DNA of 64,000 bases from RPQJ01 sp963700045 (GCA_963700045.1 CAVOWK010000003.1:1-64000); one strand, 5' to 3'; positions 18,942 through 28,927 are shown, counted from the first letter of the stretch. The notes: generated from the sequence alone by a model not told the origin. A program made the numbers and translations.

Positions 18942-19655
18942 ATGGACGTTTTGCGTAAACGATTGGTGACGACAGTTTCAGCGATGCTTGGCGTGGTATG
19001 CCTGGCGCCTGCAACCGGGTTCGCTACCGGCACCTGCTACGCCTTTACCGAGGCTTATCCAACGATTGGAAAAACGGTCGATGGAGGGCCACCACTGGTA
19101 CTGCGTTACATTCATACAAGCGTGGGAGAGATCAACACCGATGCCGAAGCGAGAAATTTCGCTCACTTGAAACAGCTGGGCTTCAGCCTGGTCGGCAAGG
19201 CGACGGCATTGATCGATTTCGGTTGCAACGGAGATAACCCTGCTGCAGTAGCGTGTCCTGCGTCAGTCAGCAACGGGCAGCAGTTGCGTCTCATGACCAC
19301 GATCGACGGCGCCATCATCACGGGGAAGCAGCTTGCAAATGCTCCCAAGTCGCCGGACGAGCCGGGGGCGCACATGGGGATCAACATGCAGCTGCTGCGC
19401 AGGCTGCCGAATTTCGAGTATCTGCCGGTAGGCCCGGTGACGCTCGAATGCTCGTCGCCCGTGCCCGGCCCGAACCCGCCCGACTGGATGTGCAACATCA
19501 GGGCCGAGTTTGATTTTCCCGCCAGGCAGGAGAATTCGATCTTCTGGCAATGGGCGGCAAATCATACGGTTCGCCTGGTGAAGGTCACCGCCGCCCAGGT
19601 GCCAGCCTGCAGTGTGTTCCAGGACGGCGAGCCCGAGGTGCTTGACTACAACTGA
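18942..19655 (+). CDS. Hypothetical secreted protein, 237 aa
   Basis: The ATG follows CAGGAGGGAGCC. A signal peptide (MDVLRKRLVTT...LAPATGFA) precedes a mature protein with seven or so cysteines (for example GFGTCYAF-like start, FGCNGDNP, VACPAS, ECSSP, DWMCN, PACSV), which suggests disulfides in the periplasm or outside. No family is recognised. A terminator follows, so it is probably a single-gene unit. Confidence 0.75.
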   Translation: MDVLRKRLVTTVSAMLGVVCLAPATGFATGTCYAFTEAYPTIGKTVDGGPPLVLRYIHTSVGEINTDAEARNFAHLKQLGFSLVGKATALIDFGCNGDNPAAVACPASVSNGQQLRLMTTIDGAIITGKQLANAPKSPDEPGAHMGINMQLLRRLPNFEYLPVGPVTLECSSPVPGPNPPDWMCNIRAEFDFPARQENSIFWQWAANHTVRLVKVTAAQVPACSVFQDGEPEVLDYN

Positions 19656-19710
19656 CAGACTCGACGTCTTGATTGCCGGAGCAATCCAGTAGCCGGCCTG
19701 GCTGGCATTT

Positions 19711-19743
19711 ACCCCGGCCCCTTCACGGGGGTCGGGGTTTTTC
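19711..19743 (+). terminator. Terminator after the 237-aa secreted protein
   Basis: ACCCCGGCCCC and GGGGGTCGGGGT pair across a short TTCAC loop and are followed by TTTTTCC. Confidence 0.75.
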
Positions 19744-19891
19744 CTTGCGAATCACGGCTCGCGTCGGGCGCGTACGGTGATTATGTCATCTCCGTGACCA
19801 ACATCCACTGCGGCGGAGTATTGTCAAACAAAGGTCGCGGTGGGCATACGTGATGCCAGTGGACCAATAACGACCAAGCGGGGGATGCACT

Positions 19892-22800
19892 GTGCGAAGG
19901 GACTTCGCTTGCAGTATCGGGAAAGTTCTGATGCTCCTGTGCGTCAGCTTTCTTTCGTCATGCAGCCTACAGGTGGTCGCCGCGAGCAGTACTCTCGGCG
20001 CCTGGTCGCCCGTCGCACAGTGGCCGATGATCCCGATACACGCGGTCTTGATGCCGGATGGCCGCGTGATGACATATGGCACTCAGGGCGGTGCCATCTA
20101 CGACGTCTGGGACCCATCCGCCGGACTGGGCGCAGGGCACGTGACCTTGCCGAACAATACCGGCAACAATATTTTCTGCAGCGCGCAATTGGTGTTGCCC
20201 GGAGGCACCGGTGTACTCATCACCGGCGGCGGTTCCGAGGAAGTCCCGAACATAGAGAGCAATCTGTTCGATTACGGAAGCGATACGCTCACGCTGAAGA
20301 ACGCAATGAAGCGGCCACGCTGGTATGCGACGCCCACGACGCTGCTCAACGGCGAGACCTACCTGCAGGGTGGCACCGGTGGCGAGGACCTTCCCGAGAT
20401 TCGGGACGCCGCCGGAAACTTCCGGCTGTTAACGGGTGCCGGCACAAACGCGCTCAATTACAGCTACCCGCGCAATTTCCTTGCACCGGATGGTCGTGTG
20501 TTCGGCTACGAGCATTACGGCGTGATGTACTACGTCGACACGAACGGCTCGGGTGCGTTGACCGTCACCGGCCAGTTGACGGGCACGAAAGGCATCACTT
20601 CGAGTGCGGCCATGTTCCTCCCGGGTCGGATATTGCAGTTTGGCGGCTTTTCGAATCAGGCCGTGGTCATCGACATCAATGGCGGCGGGCCCGTCGTAAC
20701 CGCCACTCAGACGATGTCGTCCTGGCGCAAGTGGGCAAACGCCACGATCCTGGCCAATGGCAAGGTACTCGCGACAGGCGGTAGTGAAGTCGGGAACGAG
20801 ATGACTGGCGTCAATTACAGCGCCGAGATCTGGGATCCCGGCACGGGTCAGTGGACCCGCGGTGCCGAAGGCAATCTCGCAAGACTCTATCACTCGACGG
20901 CACTGCTGTTGCCTGATGCATCGGTGCTGGTGGCTGGCGGCGGAAATCCGGGTCCGTTGTTCAACGACAACGCCGAAATCTACTATCCGCCCTATCTGTA
21001 CGACGCGAGCGGAGAGTGGGCGGCAAGGCCGGCCATTCGATCGGCACCCACGGCCATCGATATCGGCGGGACTTTCCGGGTAGATGTCGCCGCATCGGAC
21101 GACGTCAACCGGGTCGTCATGGTCAAGACCGGGTCCGTCACTCACAGCTTCAACTTCGAGCAGCGCTTCATCGAACTCGCCTTTGAACAGAGCGGTGAGC
21201 GGTTGACGGTCCAGTCGCCCATGCGCGCCGGCGACGCGCCGCCTGGTTTCTACCTGCTGTTCGTCATCAATCCGTCAGGTACGCCCTCGATCGCCAGGAT
21301 TGCCCGGGTCGATGCCACGTCGACACCCAGTACCGAGGTCGTCCCGAGCCTTGAAAATCCAGGCAACCAGACCAGCCAGATTGGAGCCGATGTCGTGCTG
21401 CAGCTCGCAGCGACCGACCCCAACGGCGATACGCTGAGCTACCAGGCGAGCGGGCTTCCGTCGGGGATCGGGATCAATGTCGCCACCGGCCGGATTTCAG
21501 GCACGCCCACGACAGTGGGCAACTTCAATGTCGTGGTGGCGGCCAGCGACGGAGTCAACAGCGACAGCGCGAGCTTCCAGTGGACCGTCAATCAGGCTGC
21601 GACTTCCTTCACATTGAACCCGCTCCCGCCGCTGGCACCAGCGCTTGCAGGGGAGCAGATCACATTGCAGGCGGAGTCGACCGGCGGCACGAATCCAATG
21701 TACAAGTGGGACTTCGACGATGGCACGTCGGAGACGTCTTACAGCGCTTCGCCATCGATCAATCACACCTTCACCAGACCCGGCATCTATTACGTCATGG
21801 TCACTGCAGTGGACGCGGCGGGAATTCCCCAGGCCTCGACCATGGTCCAGACCGTGCATCTGCCATTGACTGCGAATCCGCCGGCGATTTCCAGCAATGT
21901 CGTCGTGGAAGATCGCGCCACGGCGAGCGACCGGTTGTGGGTCGTGAACCAGGACAACGACTCGGTCAGTGTCTTCGACGCTGCGACGAACGCCAGGATT
22001 GCCGAGATTGCCGTCGGCAGCGCGCCCAGGAGCCTGGCCATCGCTCCGAATGGCGAGGTCTGGGTCACGAACAAGCAAAGCGCGACGATCAGCGTCATCA
22101 ATCCGGCGAATCTGGCGGTGGCCCGCACCATCAGCCTGCCATTCGCCGCACAACCCCATGGCATTGCCGCCGCGCCGACGGGTGACGTCATGTTCGTCGC
22201 ACTGGAAGGATCGGGACGCCTCCTCAAGATCTCTGCTGGCACCTATGCGACGCTTGCCAGTCTCGATGTCGGTCCGAATCCGCGCCACGTCTCGGTGACG
22301 GGTGACGGCAGCCTGGTGTACGTCTCACGATTCATCACGCCACCCTTGCCAGGCGAGAGCACGGCAGTCGTGCAGACGTCAGTCGGCGGGAATTTCGTCG
22401 GCGCAGAGGTCGCGGTCATTAAGGGCGCGGCGATGACGCTGCGGGACACCATCGTCCTGCGACACAGCGACAAACCCGATGGTGAGATCCAGGGCCGCGG
22501 CGTTCCGAACTACCTCGGTGCAGCGGCTATTTCGCCGGACGGCCGATCTGCCTGGGTTCCGTCCAAGCAGGACAACGTCAAGCGTGGCGTGTTGCGGGAC
22601 GGCCTCGGGTTGAATTTTGAGAACACGGTCCGTGCCATCAGTTCACGGCTCGACCTGGTGGTAGGGTCTGAGGACTACGCCGCGCGAATCGACCACGACA
22701 ACTCGGGCGTTGCGAGCGCTGCCATTCATGACCGTATCGGCGTGCACATGTTCGTCGCGCTGGAGGCCAGTCGTGAGGTCGCTGTCGTGGATGCGCACGG

Positions 22801-24208
22801 CGGCTGGGAAATATTCCGCATCAACACGGGTCGTGCGCCGCAGGGCCTTGCTCTATCGGTCGACGGGCGCACGCTGTATGTCAGTAACTTCATGGACCGG
22901 ACGGTAAGCGTGTTCGATGTTTCCGCGCTGCTGGCGGAAGGAATCGCCAACGTGCCGCTGGTCGCCACGATGCCGGCTGTCGGCAGCGACAAGCTCAGCG
23001 CGCAGGTGCTGAAGGGCAAGCAGTTCTTTTACGACGCGAAGGACCCACGCCTCGCGCGCGACGCCTACGTCAGTTGTGCCAGCTGCCACAACGACGGTGG
23101 TCACGACGGACGCGTGTGGGATCTCACGGGATTCGGCGAGGGATTGCGCAATACCACTCGCCTGCGCGGTCGCGCCGGGGCACAGGGGTTCCTGCACTGG
23201 AGCAATAACTTCGACGAAGTGCAGGACTTCGAGGGCCAGATTCGCAGCCTGGCAGGCGGCGCCGGCCTGATGACGACCGCCCAGTTCGGCACAGGCACTC
23301 GCAGCCAGCCGCTGGGCGACAAGAAGGCAGGCGTGAGCGGCGATCTGGACGCGCTTGCGGCTTATGTGACGTCTCTCAATACCTTCCCTTCGAGCCCGCT
23401 GCGTGCCGCCGGCGGCGGCCTGACAACGGCCGGTTCGGCGGGGCGTACGGTTTTCATCTCCAAGAACTGCGCCAGCTGTCATGGCGGCACCGCGTTCACG
23501 AACAGCGCCAGCAGCAATCCGCAGGACATCGGCACGATCACCCCGGCCAGCGGCAACCGTCTGGGCGGCTTGCTGACCGGCATCGACATTCCTACGCTGC
23601 GCGACGTCTGGGCGACGGCGCCTTACCTGCACAATGGATCGGCAGCCACGATCGAGAATGCAATCCAGGCACATGCGGGTTTCACCGCGACCGGCACCGA
23701 GTTGAGCAACCTGGCCGCCTACGTGGCGCAGATCGGGAATCAGGAGACGACTGCACCTGCGGCCAGCAGCTCGAACACGGGAACCGGGCTCGCCGGCCAG
23801 TATTTCAACAACACCACGCTCTCGGGCACCCCCGTTCTGCAGCGGACGGAGGCCGTCAACTTCGGCTGGAGCACCAACTCGCCGGGGCCAGGCGTCAACA
23901 GCGATCAGTTTTCTGTGCGCTGGACTGGCAAGGTGGAAGCAACCTCGACCGGTAAGTTCCAGTTCCAGACGGCATCCAATGACGGCGTGCGCCTGTGGAT
24001 CAACGGCGTCCTTGTCATCAACAACTGGGCCAGCCACGCCACCGTCAATGACACGACCGGCACGATCTCGCTCACGCAGAATCAGCGTTATACGGTCACG
24101 ATGGAGTACTACGACGGCAGTGGTGCCGCCGTAGCCAGGTTGAAGTGGAAGAGGCCTGGGCAGACCTCGTACGTGGCCATACCGGCAAGCCGCCTGTATG
24201 CGAACTGA
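19892..24208 (+). CDS. Multi-domain lipoprotein: galactose-oxidase-like copper-radical domain, Ig/PKD, beta-propeller, di-heme cytochrome c, PA14
   Basis: 1438 aa from the GTG at 19892 (GCGGGGGATG upstream; ATG at 19931 is an alternative). A lipobox-like FLSSC follows the hydrophobic start. Residues about 30-480 are a kelch plus DUF1929 (galactose oxidase C-terminal) unit. The expected radical-copper residues are present: Cys96 (NIFCS), Tyr145 (RWYAT), Tyr333-His334 (RLYHS) and His418 (VTHSFN). An Ig-like putative-binding domain (about 490-570), PKD (about 580-650) and a YVTN-type propeller (about 665-1035) follow. Next come two heme sites, CASCH at 1062-1066 and CASCH at 1193-1197, and a PA14 domain (about 1315-1438). 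This implies a surface oxidase with its own electron-transfer module. The substrate is unknown. Confidence 0.9.
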   Translation: MRRDFACSIGKVLMLLCVSFLSSCSLQVVAASSTLGAWSPVAQWPMIPIHAVLMPDGRVMTYGTQGGAIYDVWDPSAGLGAGHVTLPNNTGNNIFCSAQLVLPGGTGVLITGGGSEEVPNIESNLFDYGSDTLTLKNAMKRPRWYATPTTLLNGETYLQGGTGGEDLPEIRDAAGNFRLLTGAGTNALNYSYPRNFLAPDGRVFGYEHYGVMYYVDTNGSGALTVTGQLTGTKGITSSAAMFLPGRILQFGGFSNQAVVIDINGGGPVVTATQTMSSWRKWANATILANGKVLATGGSEVGNEMTGVNYSAEIWDPGTGQWTRGAEGNLARLYHSTALLLPDASVLVAGGGNPGPLFNDNAEIYYPPYLYDASGEWAARPAIRSAPTAIDIGGTFRVDVAASDDVNRVVMVKTGSVTHSFNFEQRFIELAFEQSGERLTVQSPMRAGDAPPGFYLLFVINPSGTPSIARIARVDATSTPSTEVVPSLENPGNQTSQIGADVVLQLAATDPNGDTLSYQASGLPSGIGINVATGRISGTPTTVGNFNVVVAASDGVNSDSASFQWTVNQAATSFTLNPLPPLAPALAGEQITLQAESTGGTNPMYKWDFDDGTSETSYSASPSINHTFTRPGIYYVMVTAVDAAGIPQASTMVQTVHLPLTANPPAISSNVVVEDRATASDRLWVVNQDNDSVSVFDAATNARIAEIAVGSAPRSLAIAPNGEVWVTNKQSATISVINPANLAVARTISLPFAAQPHGIAAAPTGDVMFVALEGSGRLLKISAGTYATLASLDVGPNPRHVSVTGDGSLVYVSRFITPPLPGESTAVVQTSVGGNFVGAEVAVIKGAAMTLRDTIVLRHSDKPDGEIQGRGVPNYLGAAAISPDGRSAWVPSKQDNVKRGVLRDGLGLNFENTVRAISSRLDLVVGSEDYAARIDHDNSGVASAAIHDRIGVHMFVALEASREVAVVDAHGGWEIFRINTGRAPQGLALSVDGRTLYVSNFMDRTVSVFDVSALLAEGIANVPLVATMPAVGSDKLSAQVLKGKQFFYDAKDPRLARDAYVSCASCHNDGGHDGRVWDLTGFGEGLRNTTRLRGRAGAQGFLHWSNNFDEVQDFEGQIRSLAGGAGLMTTAQFGTGTRSQPLGDKKAGVSGDLDALAAYVTSLNTFPSSPLRAAGGGLTTAGSAGRTVFISKNCASCHGGTAFTNSASSNPQDIGTITPASGNRLGGLLTGIDIPTLRDVWATAPYLHNGSAATIENAIQAHAGFTATGTELSNLAAYVAQIGNQETTAPAASSSNTGTGLAGQYFNNTTLSGTPVLQRTEAVNFGWSTNSPGPGVNSDQFSVRWTGKVEATSTGKFQFQTASNDGVRLWINGVLVINNWASHATVNDTTGTISLTQNQRYTVTMEYYDGSGAAVARLKWKRPGQTSYVAIPASRLYAN

Positions 24209-24869
24209 GAAAAGTAGTTCAGTGAACCGCGAGTTTTCCGGCTCCAGCCGCTTCGAGCGCATTCGACACGTGAGTGCGAGCCTGGTCGCAGCGCTAGTCT
24301 GCCTGGCCGGCAGTGCCACTGGCGGCGCGACACAGCCGGCGACGTTGCCATCCCTGGACCGGGTTTACGTGAACCCCGAACCGCGGCTAATCGCCGATTT
24401 CGTGCTGACCGACCACCAGGGGCACGAGCGCCGTTTCTCGAGCCTGCGCGGCCAGCCGGTGCTCGTGTTTTTCGGCTTTACCCATTGCCCGGATATTTGC
24501 CCGCCCACGCTGCTGCGGTTGCGAGCGCTGCACGAAGCGCAGGACGGCGAGTTGCGGGCCGCGAAGATCGTCATGATCAGCGTGGATGGCGAGCGAGACA
24601 CGCCGGCGGCACTGCAAGCGTTTCTCGCGACGTTCTCGCCAGATTTCATAGGCTTGACCGGTGACCCGCGGATTGCAACGACGATCGCGGCGCAGTTCTC
24701 CGCGGTGTTCTTCAAGGAACCGGCCGGCAAGGACGGCAATTACAAAGTCGGCCACTCCGGCCAGATCTTCGTGGTCGACAAGCAGGGACGCCTGCGCGCA
24801 TCGTTCGTCGATGCGTCGATCGACGACATGGCGAAAGTCCTGGGACTCCTGATCCAGGAGCGCGGCTGA
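24198..24869 (+). CDS. SCO1/SenC family copper chaperone
   Basis: The ATG at 24198 overlaps the end of the oxidase gene by 11 bases (a GTG at 24222 is an alternative start). After a signal or anchor segment (VSASLVAALVCLAGSA) the thioredoxin-like SCO fold shows the copper ligands CPDIC (in FTHCPDICPP) and the distal His in KVGHSGQIF. SCO proteins are periplasmic, membrane-tethered and load copper into cuproenzymes, classically the CuA site of cytochrome oxidase. Here the only linked copper enzyme is the galactose-oxidase-like protein, and the overlap suggests coupled translation. Delivery of copper to that enzyme is therefore a reasonable inference. Confidence 0.9.
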   Translation: MRTEKSSSVNREFSGSSRFERIRHVSASLVAALVCLAGSATGGATQPATLPSLDRVYVNPEPRLIADFVLTDHQGHERRFSSLRGQPVLVFFGFTHCPDICPPTLLRLRALHEAQDGELRAAKIVMISVDGERDTPAALQAFLATFSPDFIGLTGDPRIATTIAAQFSAVFFKEPAGKDGNYKVGHSGQIFVVDKQGRLRASFVDASIDDMAKVLGLLIQERG

Positions 24870-25006
24870 GGCACCTGCCAGATGACATAAGCGAGCGATC
24901 GCTGCAGGAATCTCGACGCTATGTCATCAAGATATTGCGACGCGTGACGCAACTATGATCTAAAGGATTCCTACCAGCCACCTGTCTGCGTCCAGAATGG
25001 TAAGGG

Positions 25007-25501
25007 ATGCAAAGCTCCGACACACAGGCACTGACCGGCGTCGACAAGCAACGCCACTTCATCCGGGCGATGTGCAAGTCGGCCGACGCCGAGTCTGCAA
25101 CGCAGGACGAACGTGCACTGCTGGAAGCCATACTGGCGGCGCTACTGCACGGCAAGGACGTTTCCGACCTGATCGGAACCCGGCGGTCCCACGCCCGCCG
25201 GCCATCCGACCCGATCCGAATCGCGATTCACTACCTGTGTCTCACGCGACTCATGCACGTGCAGGCCGTGGTGGCGTGGCGCACCGTTGGCGAGGCCTGG
25301 GGGTTGAAGAAACGCGAGGTGCAACGGATCATCGCTGACAACGGGGTGACGGCCCTGGCATTGCTGCCGAAATTTGCGGTTACCCCGGACACGCTGCTCC
25401 GTAACTGTGAGCGGCACGCTCGCGGTATCCGGCCCGACCGTCGGCGGGCCTACCGTACGGGTCTGGCGCCTGGCGCGAGCGAGCCACCGTCCCACAGGTG
25501 A
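25007..25501 (+). CDS. Hypothetical 164-aa protein
   Basis: The ATG at 25007 has GGTAAGGG upstream. The product is helical and basic at its C-terminus. It has a possible helix-turn-helix-like stretch (VGEAWGLKKREVQRIIADNG, about residues 94-113) and two short Arg-rich segments. No signal peptide or membrane helix. The family is not recognised; a DNA-binding role is only a suggestion. Its 3' end overlaps the convergent gene at 25450-25668 by 52 bases. Confidence 0.6.
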   Translation: MQSSDTQALTGVDKQRHFIRAMCKSADAESATQDERALLEAILAALLHGKDVSDLIGTRRSHARRPSDPIRIAIHYLCLTRLMHVQAVVAWRTVGEAWGLKKREVQRIIADNGVTALALLPKFAVTPDTLLRNCERHARGIRPDRRRAYRTGLAPGASEPPSHR

Positions 25502-25668
25502 TTCGGGTCCGGGTAGAAAGTGAGCGAGCCGCTTTCGCGCCCGTGGGGTTCGTGAAAGAGGACGAACCAGCCGCCAGGCACCCTTGCGCGCAGCAAGACG
25601 CAGTCCGAGTGCCCCGATAATCCGTGCTGGCTGAGGGGTTCCCAGGTGACCGTCGGCTTGCCCGGCAT
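25450..25668 (-). CDS. Hypothetical 72-aa protein
   Basis: The ATG at 25668 has GCGGAGATAG upstream on the minus strand. The small soluble protein is rich in Trp, Pro and Gly (VTWEPLSQHGL, GGWFVLFHEPHG, YPDPNHLWDGG). No family recognised. Overlap with the convergent gene at 25007-25501 makes one of the two C-termini uncertain. Confidence 0.5.
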   Translation of the reverse strand: MPGKPTVTWEPLSQHGLSGHSDCVLLRARVPGGWFVLFHEPHGRESGSLTFYPDPNHLWDGGSLAPGARPVR

Positions 25669-25890
25669 TCTATCTCCGCTAGGTTAGAAGGTCAGAGGTC
25701 ACGGCCGCGGTGACAATCTGCACCTTTACGGCGGTAACGTGCAAGCGGCGCAAGGATTGTCGCGAGTGGTCCGGGCCTCGAGCCGGCATCCCCGGCCTGG
25801 ACCCGGCGTCAAAAATGAGACGTGGGTGACACATGTCGGGTCACAAGGAGGGGCCGCACTGGTATTTTGACGCGCTGTGACTGAGATGAA

Positions 25891-27690
25891 GTGACTGTGA
25901 CGACCCAAGAAGACCGGCCCCCCTGGATTTACCGAATTGTCCCGGCGTTCAATTCGCTGCGCCGGTATCGACTGACCGACGCGCGAGCGGACCTGCTCGC
26001 CGGCATCACCGTCGCTGCCGTGGCGGTCCCCCAGGCGATGGCCTACGCGCTGGCCGCGGGGTTGCCGGCGGAATACGGCCTCTACACGGCGATCGTCATG
26101 ACTGCCGTTGGCGCGCTGTTCGACTCGTCCCGGCAACTCATCAACGGTCCGACGAACGCGATCTCGATCGCGGTCCTGAGCGTCATCAGTATCGTTCCCA
26201 ATGTGGACGAGAAGATCCAGGCTGCCGTGCTGCTCGCGTTCATGGTGGGCATCATCCAGCTCGTCATCACCTCGATGCGTCTCGGCGATCTCACCCGTTA
26301 CATCTCGCACTCGGTCATCATCGGCTTCACCCTGGGCGCCTCTTCGCTGCTCGTTCTCGACCAGATGAAGAACCTGCTGGGCCTGAAATCGATGGGCGGG
26401 GTTCACGACACCTTTCTTTATCGATTCTGGCTGACGATGACCGAGGGCGGGGACGTCAACACGGCGACGCTGTCGATCGGGCTCGTCACGATTGCGATGG
26501 TGCTCGGGCTGCGCTGGCTCAAGAACCTCCTCGGGCTGCGCCTGCTGCCCGAGTTGCTCATCACGGTACTGACCATGGCGGCCGTCGTCGCATGGCTCGG
26601 GCTCGAGGCCAACGGTGTGCGGGTCGTGGGCGAGATCCCGGCCAGGCTGCCGACGCCGCGGCTCCCGACGATCGACTACGAATTGGTTCGTGAGCTCTCC
26701 GGCGGGGCACTCGCGATCGCCATCCTCGGCCTGCTGGAGGCCATAGCGATGTCCAAGGCGATTGCTGCGCACACGCGGCAGAAGCTCGACATGAACCAGC
26801 AATGCCTCAGCGAAGGGCTCGCCAATTTCACTGGCAGCTTCTTCCAGTGCATGCCGGGATCGGGCTCGCTCACGCGCTCGGCGATCAACCAGCAGGCAGG
26901 AGCGGTGTCGCAGTGGTCCGGAGTCGTGTCCGCATTGGTGGTGGCGTTGATCATGGTGGCGTTCGCCCCGTACGCCCGCCTGATTCCGCGTGCAGCGCTC
27001 GCCGGGATACTGATCGTCTCGGCGTGGAAAATGATCGACTGGCGCGGGCTTTCCTACCACCTCCGCGTGACCCGTTTCGATTCGGCGATCGTGTGGGTGA
27101 CGGCGATTTCGGCGGTTGCGATCTCGATCGAGTTCTGCGTCCTGATCGGCGTGGTGCTGTCATCGTTGCTGACGGTGCGGCGCGCAGGTCGCATGCTGCT
27201 GACCGAGTTCACGATCACGCCGGACGGCATGATCCGGGAGCGTTTCCCAGACGACGCGCGCTGCAATCGGCTGCTGATCTACGGGCTCGAGGGCGAACTG
27301 TTCTTCGGTTCATCGGCCGCGCTCGAGAGCCATTTCGAGCGGATAGAGCAGCGGATCGACGGGCGCACGCGCGCGGTCATCCTGCGGCTCAAGCGCGCTC
27401 GCAATGCGGATGCGGCCGGCATGATCCAGCTCAAGGATTTCGTCGAACGTGTCCGGGCTCGCGACGTGGATGTGATCCTGTGCGGGGTGCGTGCAGACCT
27501 CGCACAACGGCTGGAGACCACCAGACTCAGCGAACGAACCGGTGCGACGATTTTCCGCGAGGAAAGAGTGCCGCTCACCAGCACGATCCTGGCAATTCGT
27601 CACGCGTACCAGCTCATCGGCGATCCTTGCGCGACCTGCCCGCGCCGCGACCCTGGCGATAGCAACCCTTCGCTTCGCTACGTCATCTGA
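25891..27690 (+). CDS. SulP-family anion transporter with STAS domain
   Basis: 599 aa. About 10-12 hydrophobic segments from residue 30 to 430 carry SulP hallmarks (AVAVPQAMAYALAAGLPAEYGLYTAI near the start, GPTNAIS, FQCMPGSGSLTRSAIN). A C-terminal STAS domain (about 440-570: LLIYGLEGELFFGSSAAL...AVILRL) follows. SulP proteins move sulfate, bicarbonate or other anions across the inner membrane. A role in taking up sulfate released by the nearby sulfatase is possible but not shown. The start is a GTG at 25891 or 25897 behind GAGATGAA. The short C-terminal tail has CATCPRR, an unusual Cys pair. Confidence 0.92.
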   Translation: MTVTTQEDRPPWIYRIVPAFNSLRRYRLTDARADLLAGITVAAVAVPQAMAYALAAGLPAEYGLYTAIVMTAVGALFDSSRQLINGPTNAISIAVLSVISIVPNVDEKIQAAVLLAFMVGIIQLVITSMRLGDLTRYISHSVIIGFTLGASSLLVLDQMKNLLGLKSMGGVHDTFLYRFWLTMTEGGDVNTATLSIGLVTIAMVLGLRWLKNLLGLRLLPELLITVLTMAAVVAWLGLEANGVRVVGEIPARLPTPRLPTIDYELVRELSGGALAIAILGLLEAIAMSKAIAAHTRQKLDMNQQCLSEGLANFTGSFFQCMPGSGSLTRSAINQQAGAVSQWSGVVSALVVALIMVAFAPYARLIPRAALAGILIVSAWKMIDWRGLSYHLRVTRFDSAIVWVTAISAVAISIEFCVLIGVVLSSLLTVRRAGRMLLTEFTITPDGMIRERFPDDARCNRLLIYGLEGELFFGSSAALESHFERIEQRIDGRTRAVILRLKRARNADAAGMIQLKDFVERVRARDVDVILCGVRADLAQRLETTRLSERTGATIFREERVPLTSTILAIRHAYQLIGDPCATCPRRDPGDSNPSLRYVI

Positions 27691-27694
27691 ACGC

Positions 27695-27723
27695 CGCACT
27701 GCACGCAATAGGCCTGCAGTGCG
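27695..27723 (+). terminator. Hairpin after the SulP gene
   Basis: A perfect 9-bp stem CGCACTGCA / TGCAGTGCG with an 11-nt loop lies 5 bases after the stop. There is no T-run, so termination is uncertain. Confidence 0.35.
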
Positions 27724-27841
27724 TGCCTAAGCTGAGAAGTGACGCGGTGCTGCGGAGATCGATCATCCGAAAACGGGTTGCGTGACGGCGTAGGTAACGT
27801 CGTGCTCCGTCCTTACTATGCAGCATCAGAACAAATCGGCT

Positions 27842-28925
27842 TCAAGCGCCAACTGCTGATTCGGCGTAGGTCAACGCGTTGATCATGAGGTCGCTGTCGC
27901 TGAACGACTGCCGAATGGGTCGAATCAGTACGGGCACACCGACTAGCTCGGATGAAGGCGTTGCCGTGAGCTTCTTCAGTGGGTGGGTCGTTGTAAAGCC
28001 GAGATCGGCGAATAGTTGCCTCGGCAGTTCGTCGGCGCCGTAACTGACGATGGAGAGGGCCGGAAAGTGTCGGCTTCTGATGATAAAGGTCAGGATTTCG
28101 TGGACTGCCCGCTCGCGGCACTCACCATAGTCTAGAATCTGCCCGAGAACGTTGTTCGCGGAGACGTGAACTGCCACGTAGGCTGAGACGCCGTTGTCCT
28201 CAGCAAGAAAATAGAATGCGTACTTGCGGGCCGGATTGCGGTACCGCCATTCGAAGAACGGGTAGTCCTGCTGAAGGTGAAGTGCATCTTCAGCATGCCG
28301 CTGATTCGCAGCGATCGATGCCATCGCTGCAGGTAGCGCGGAGTCGGCGACTTGTACACTTGCCGAACTGTCCGAACCGGATGCGGCTTTCCTCGAGCGG
28401 CCGGCGGGTCTTGCCCGTGCGGCTTCGCCACCAATCAAGCGGATTGTGGCCGTGCCGTATCAGGCGAACTTTCGCAGCCAAAGGTTGGAACCCCAATGCC
28501 AGGTTCCCGCGCAGCGATGCCTTGCTGCAGCTCAGGTTGAGAAAAAGGCTGATATCTGGAGGTGCCGTATGCCATAGCGTGGCGGCCCATCGCGACTGAT
28601 AATCCCTGCTTGCGATGATCGGGGTCGACATACAAGTCGCCAGGTTGCAGGACACCGAGGTTGGTGGCCTGTGTGCCTACGACATACCGATTCGCAAAGT
28701 ACCCACGAAAACCGATGACCTTGTCATCATGGAGTGCGACGACGCCTGGAGGGCCGTCGCTGAATGGGTTTTCAAAGATACTTCCAACGGAACAGCCTTG
28801 AGCGGGTTTCGGAATCGCACCGCCACAGCTCGCCCAATAAGTTCACGACCTGCGTTTCGTAAACAGGGTGAAAGTGGGCAATTCGATATCTTGAGTCGAG
28901 TATGGCGGTCACCCGGAATTATCCT
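27842..28925 (-). pseudogene. Decayed GNAT-family N-acetyltransferase
   Basis: On the minus strand, pieces of one acetyltransferase follow each other in changing frames. They are an N-terminal part around 28750-28870 (VNLLGELWRC, LFRWKYL), a stretch with YVDPDHRKQGLSVAMGRHA (about 28570-28635, the acetyl-CoA-binding RxxGxG-like loop), LGFQPLAAKVRL (about 28450-28500), and an open C-terminal part to 27842 (FFEWRYRNPARKYAFYFL, LFADLGFTT). At least three frame changes are needed, so the gene is dead or badly sequenced. No start codon could be assigned. Relatives of this double-GNAT layout often sit in polysaccharide clusters, but no such cluster is visible here. Confidence 0.6.
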
Positions 28926-28927
28926 GC

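Noticed and set aside
25726..27060. 444-codon minus-strand frame
   Set aside because: It lies opposite the SulP gene and is very rich in Arg, Asp and His, typical of antisense frames in GC-rich DNA.
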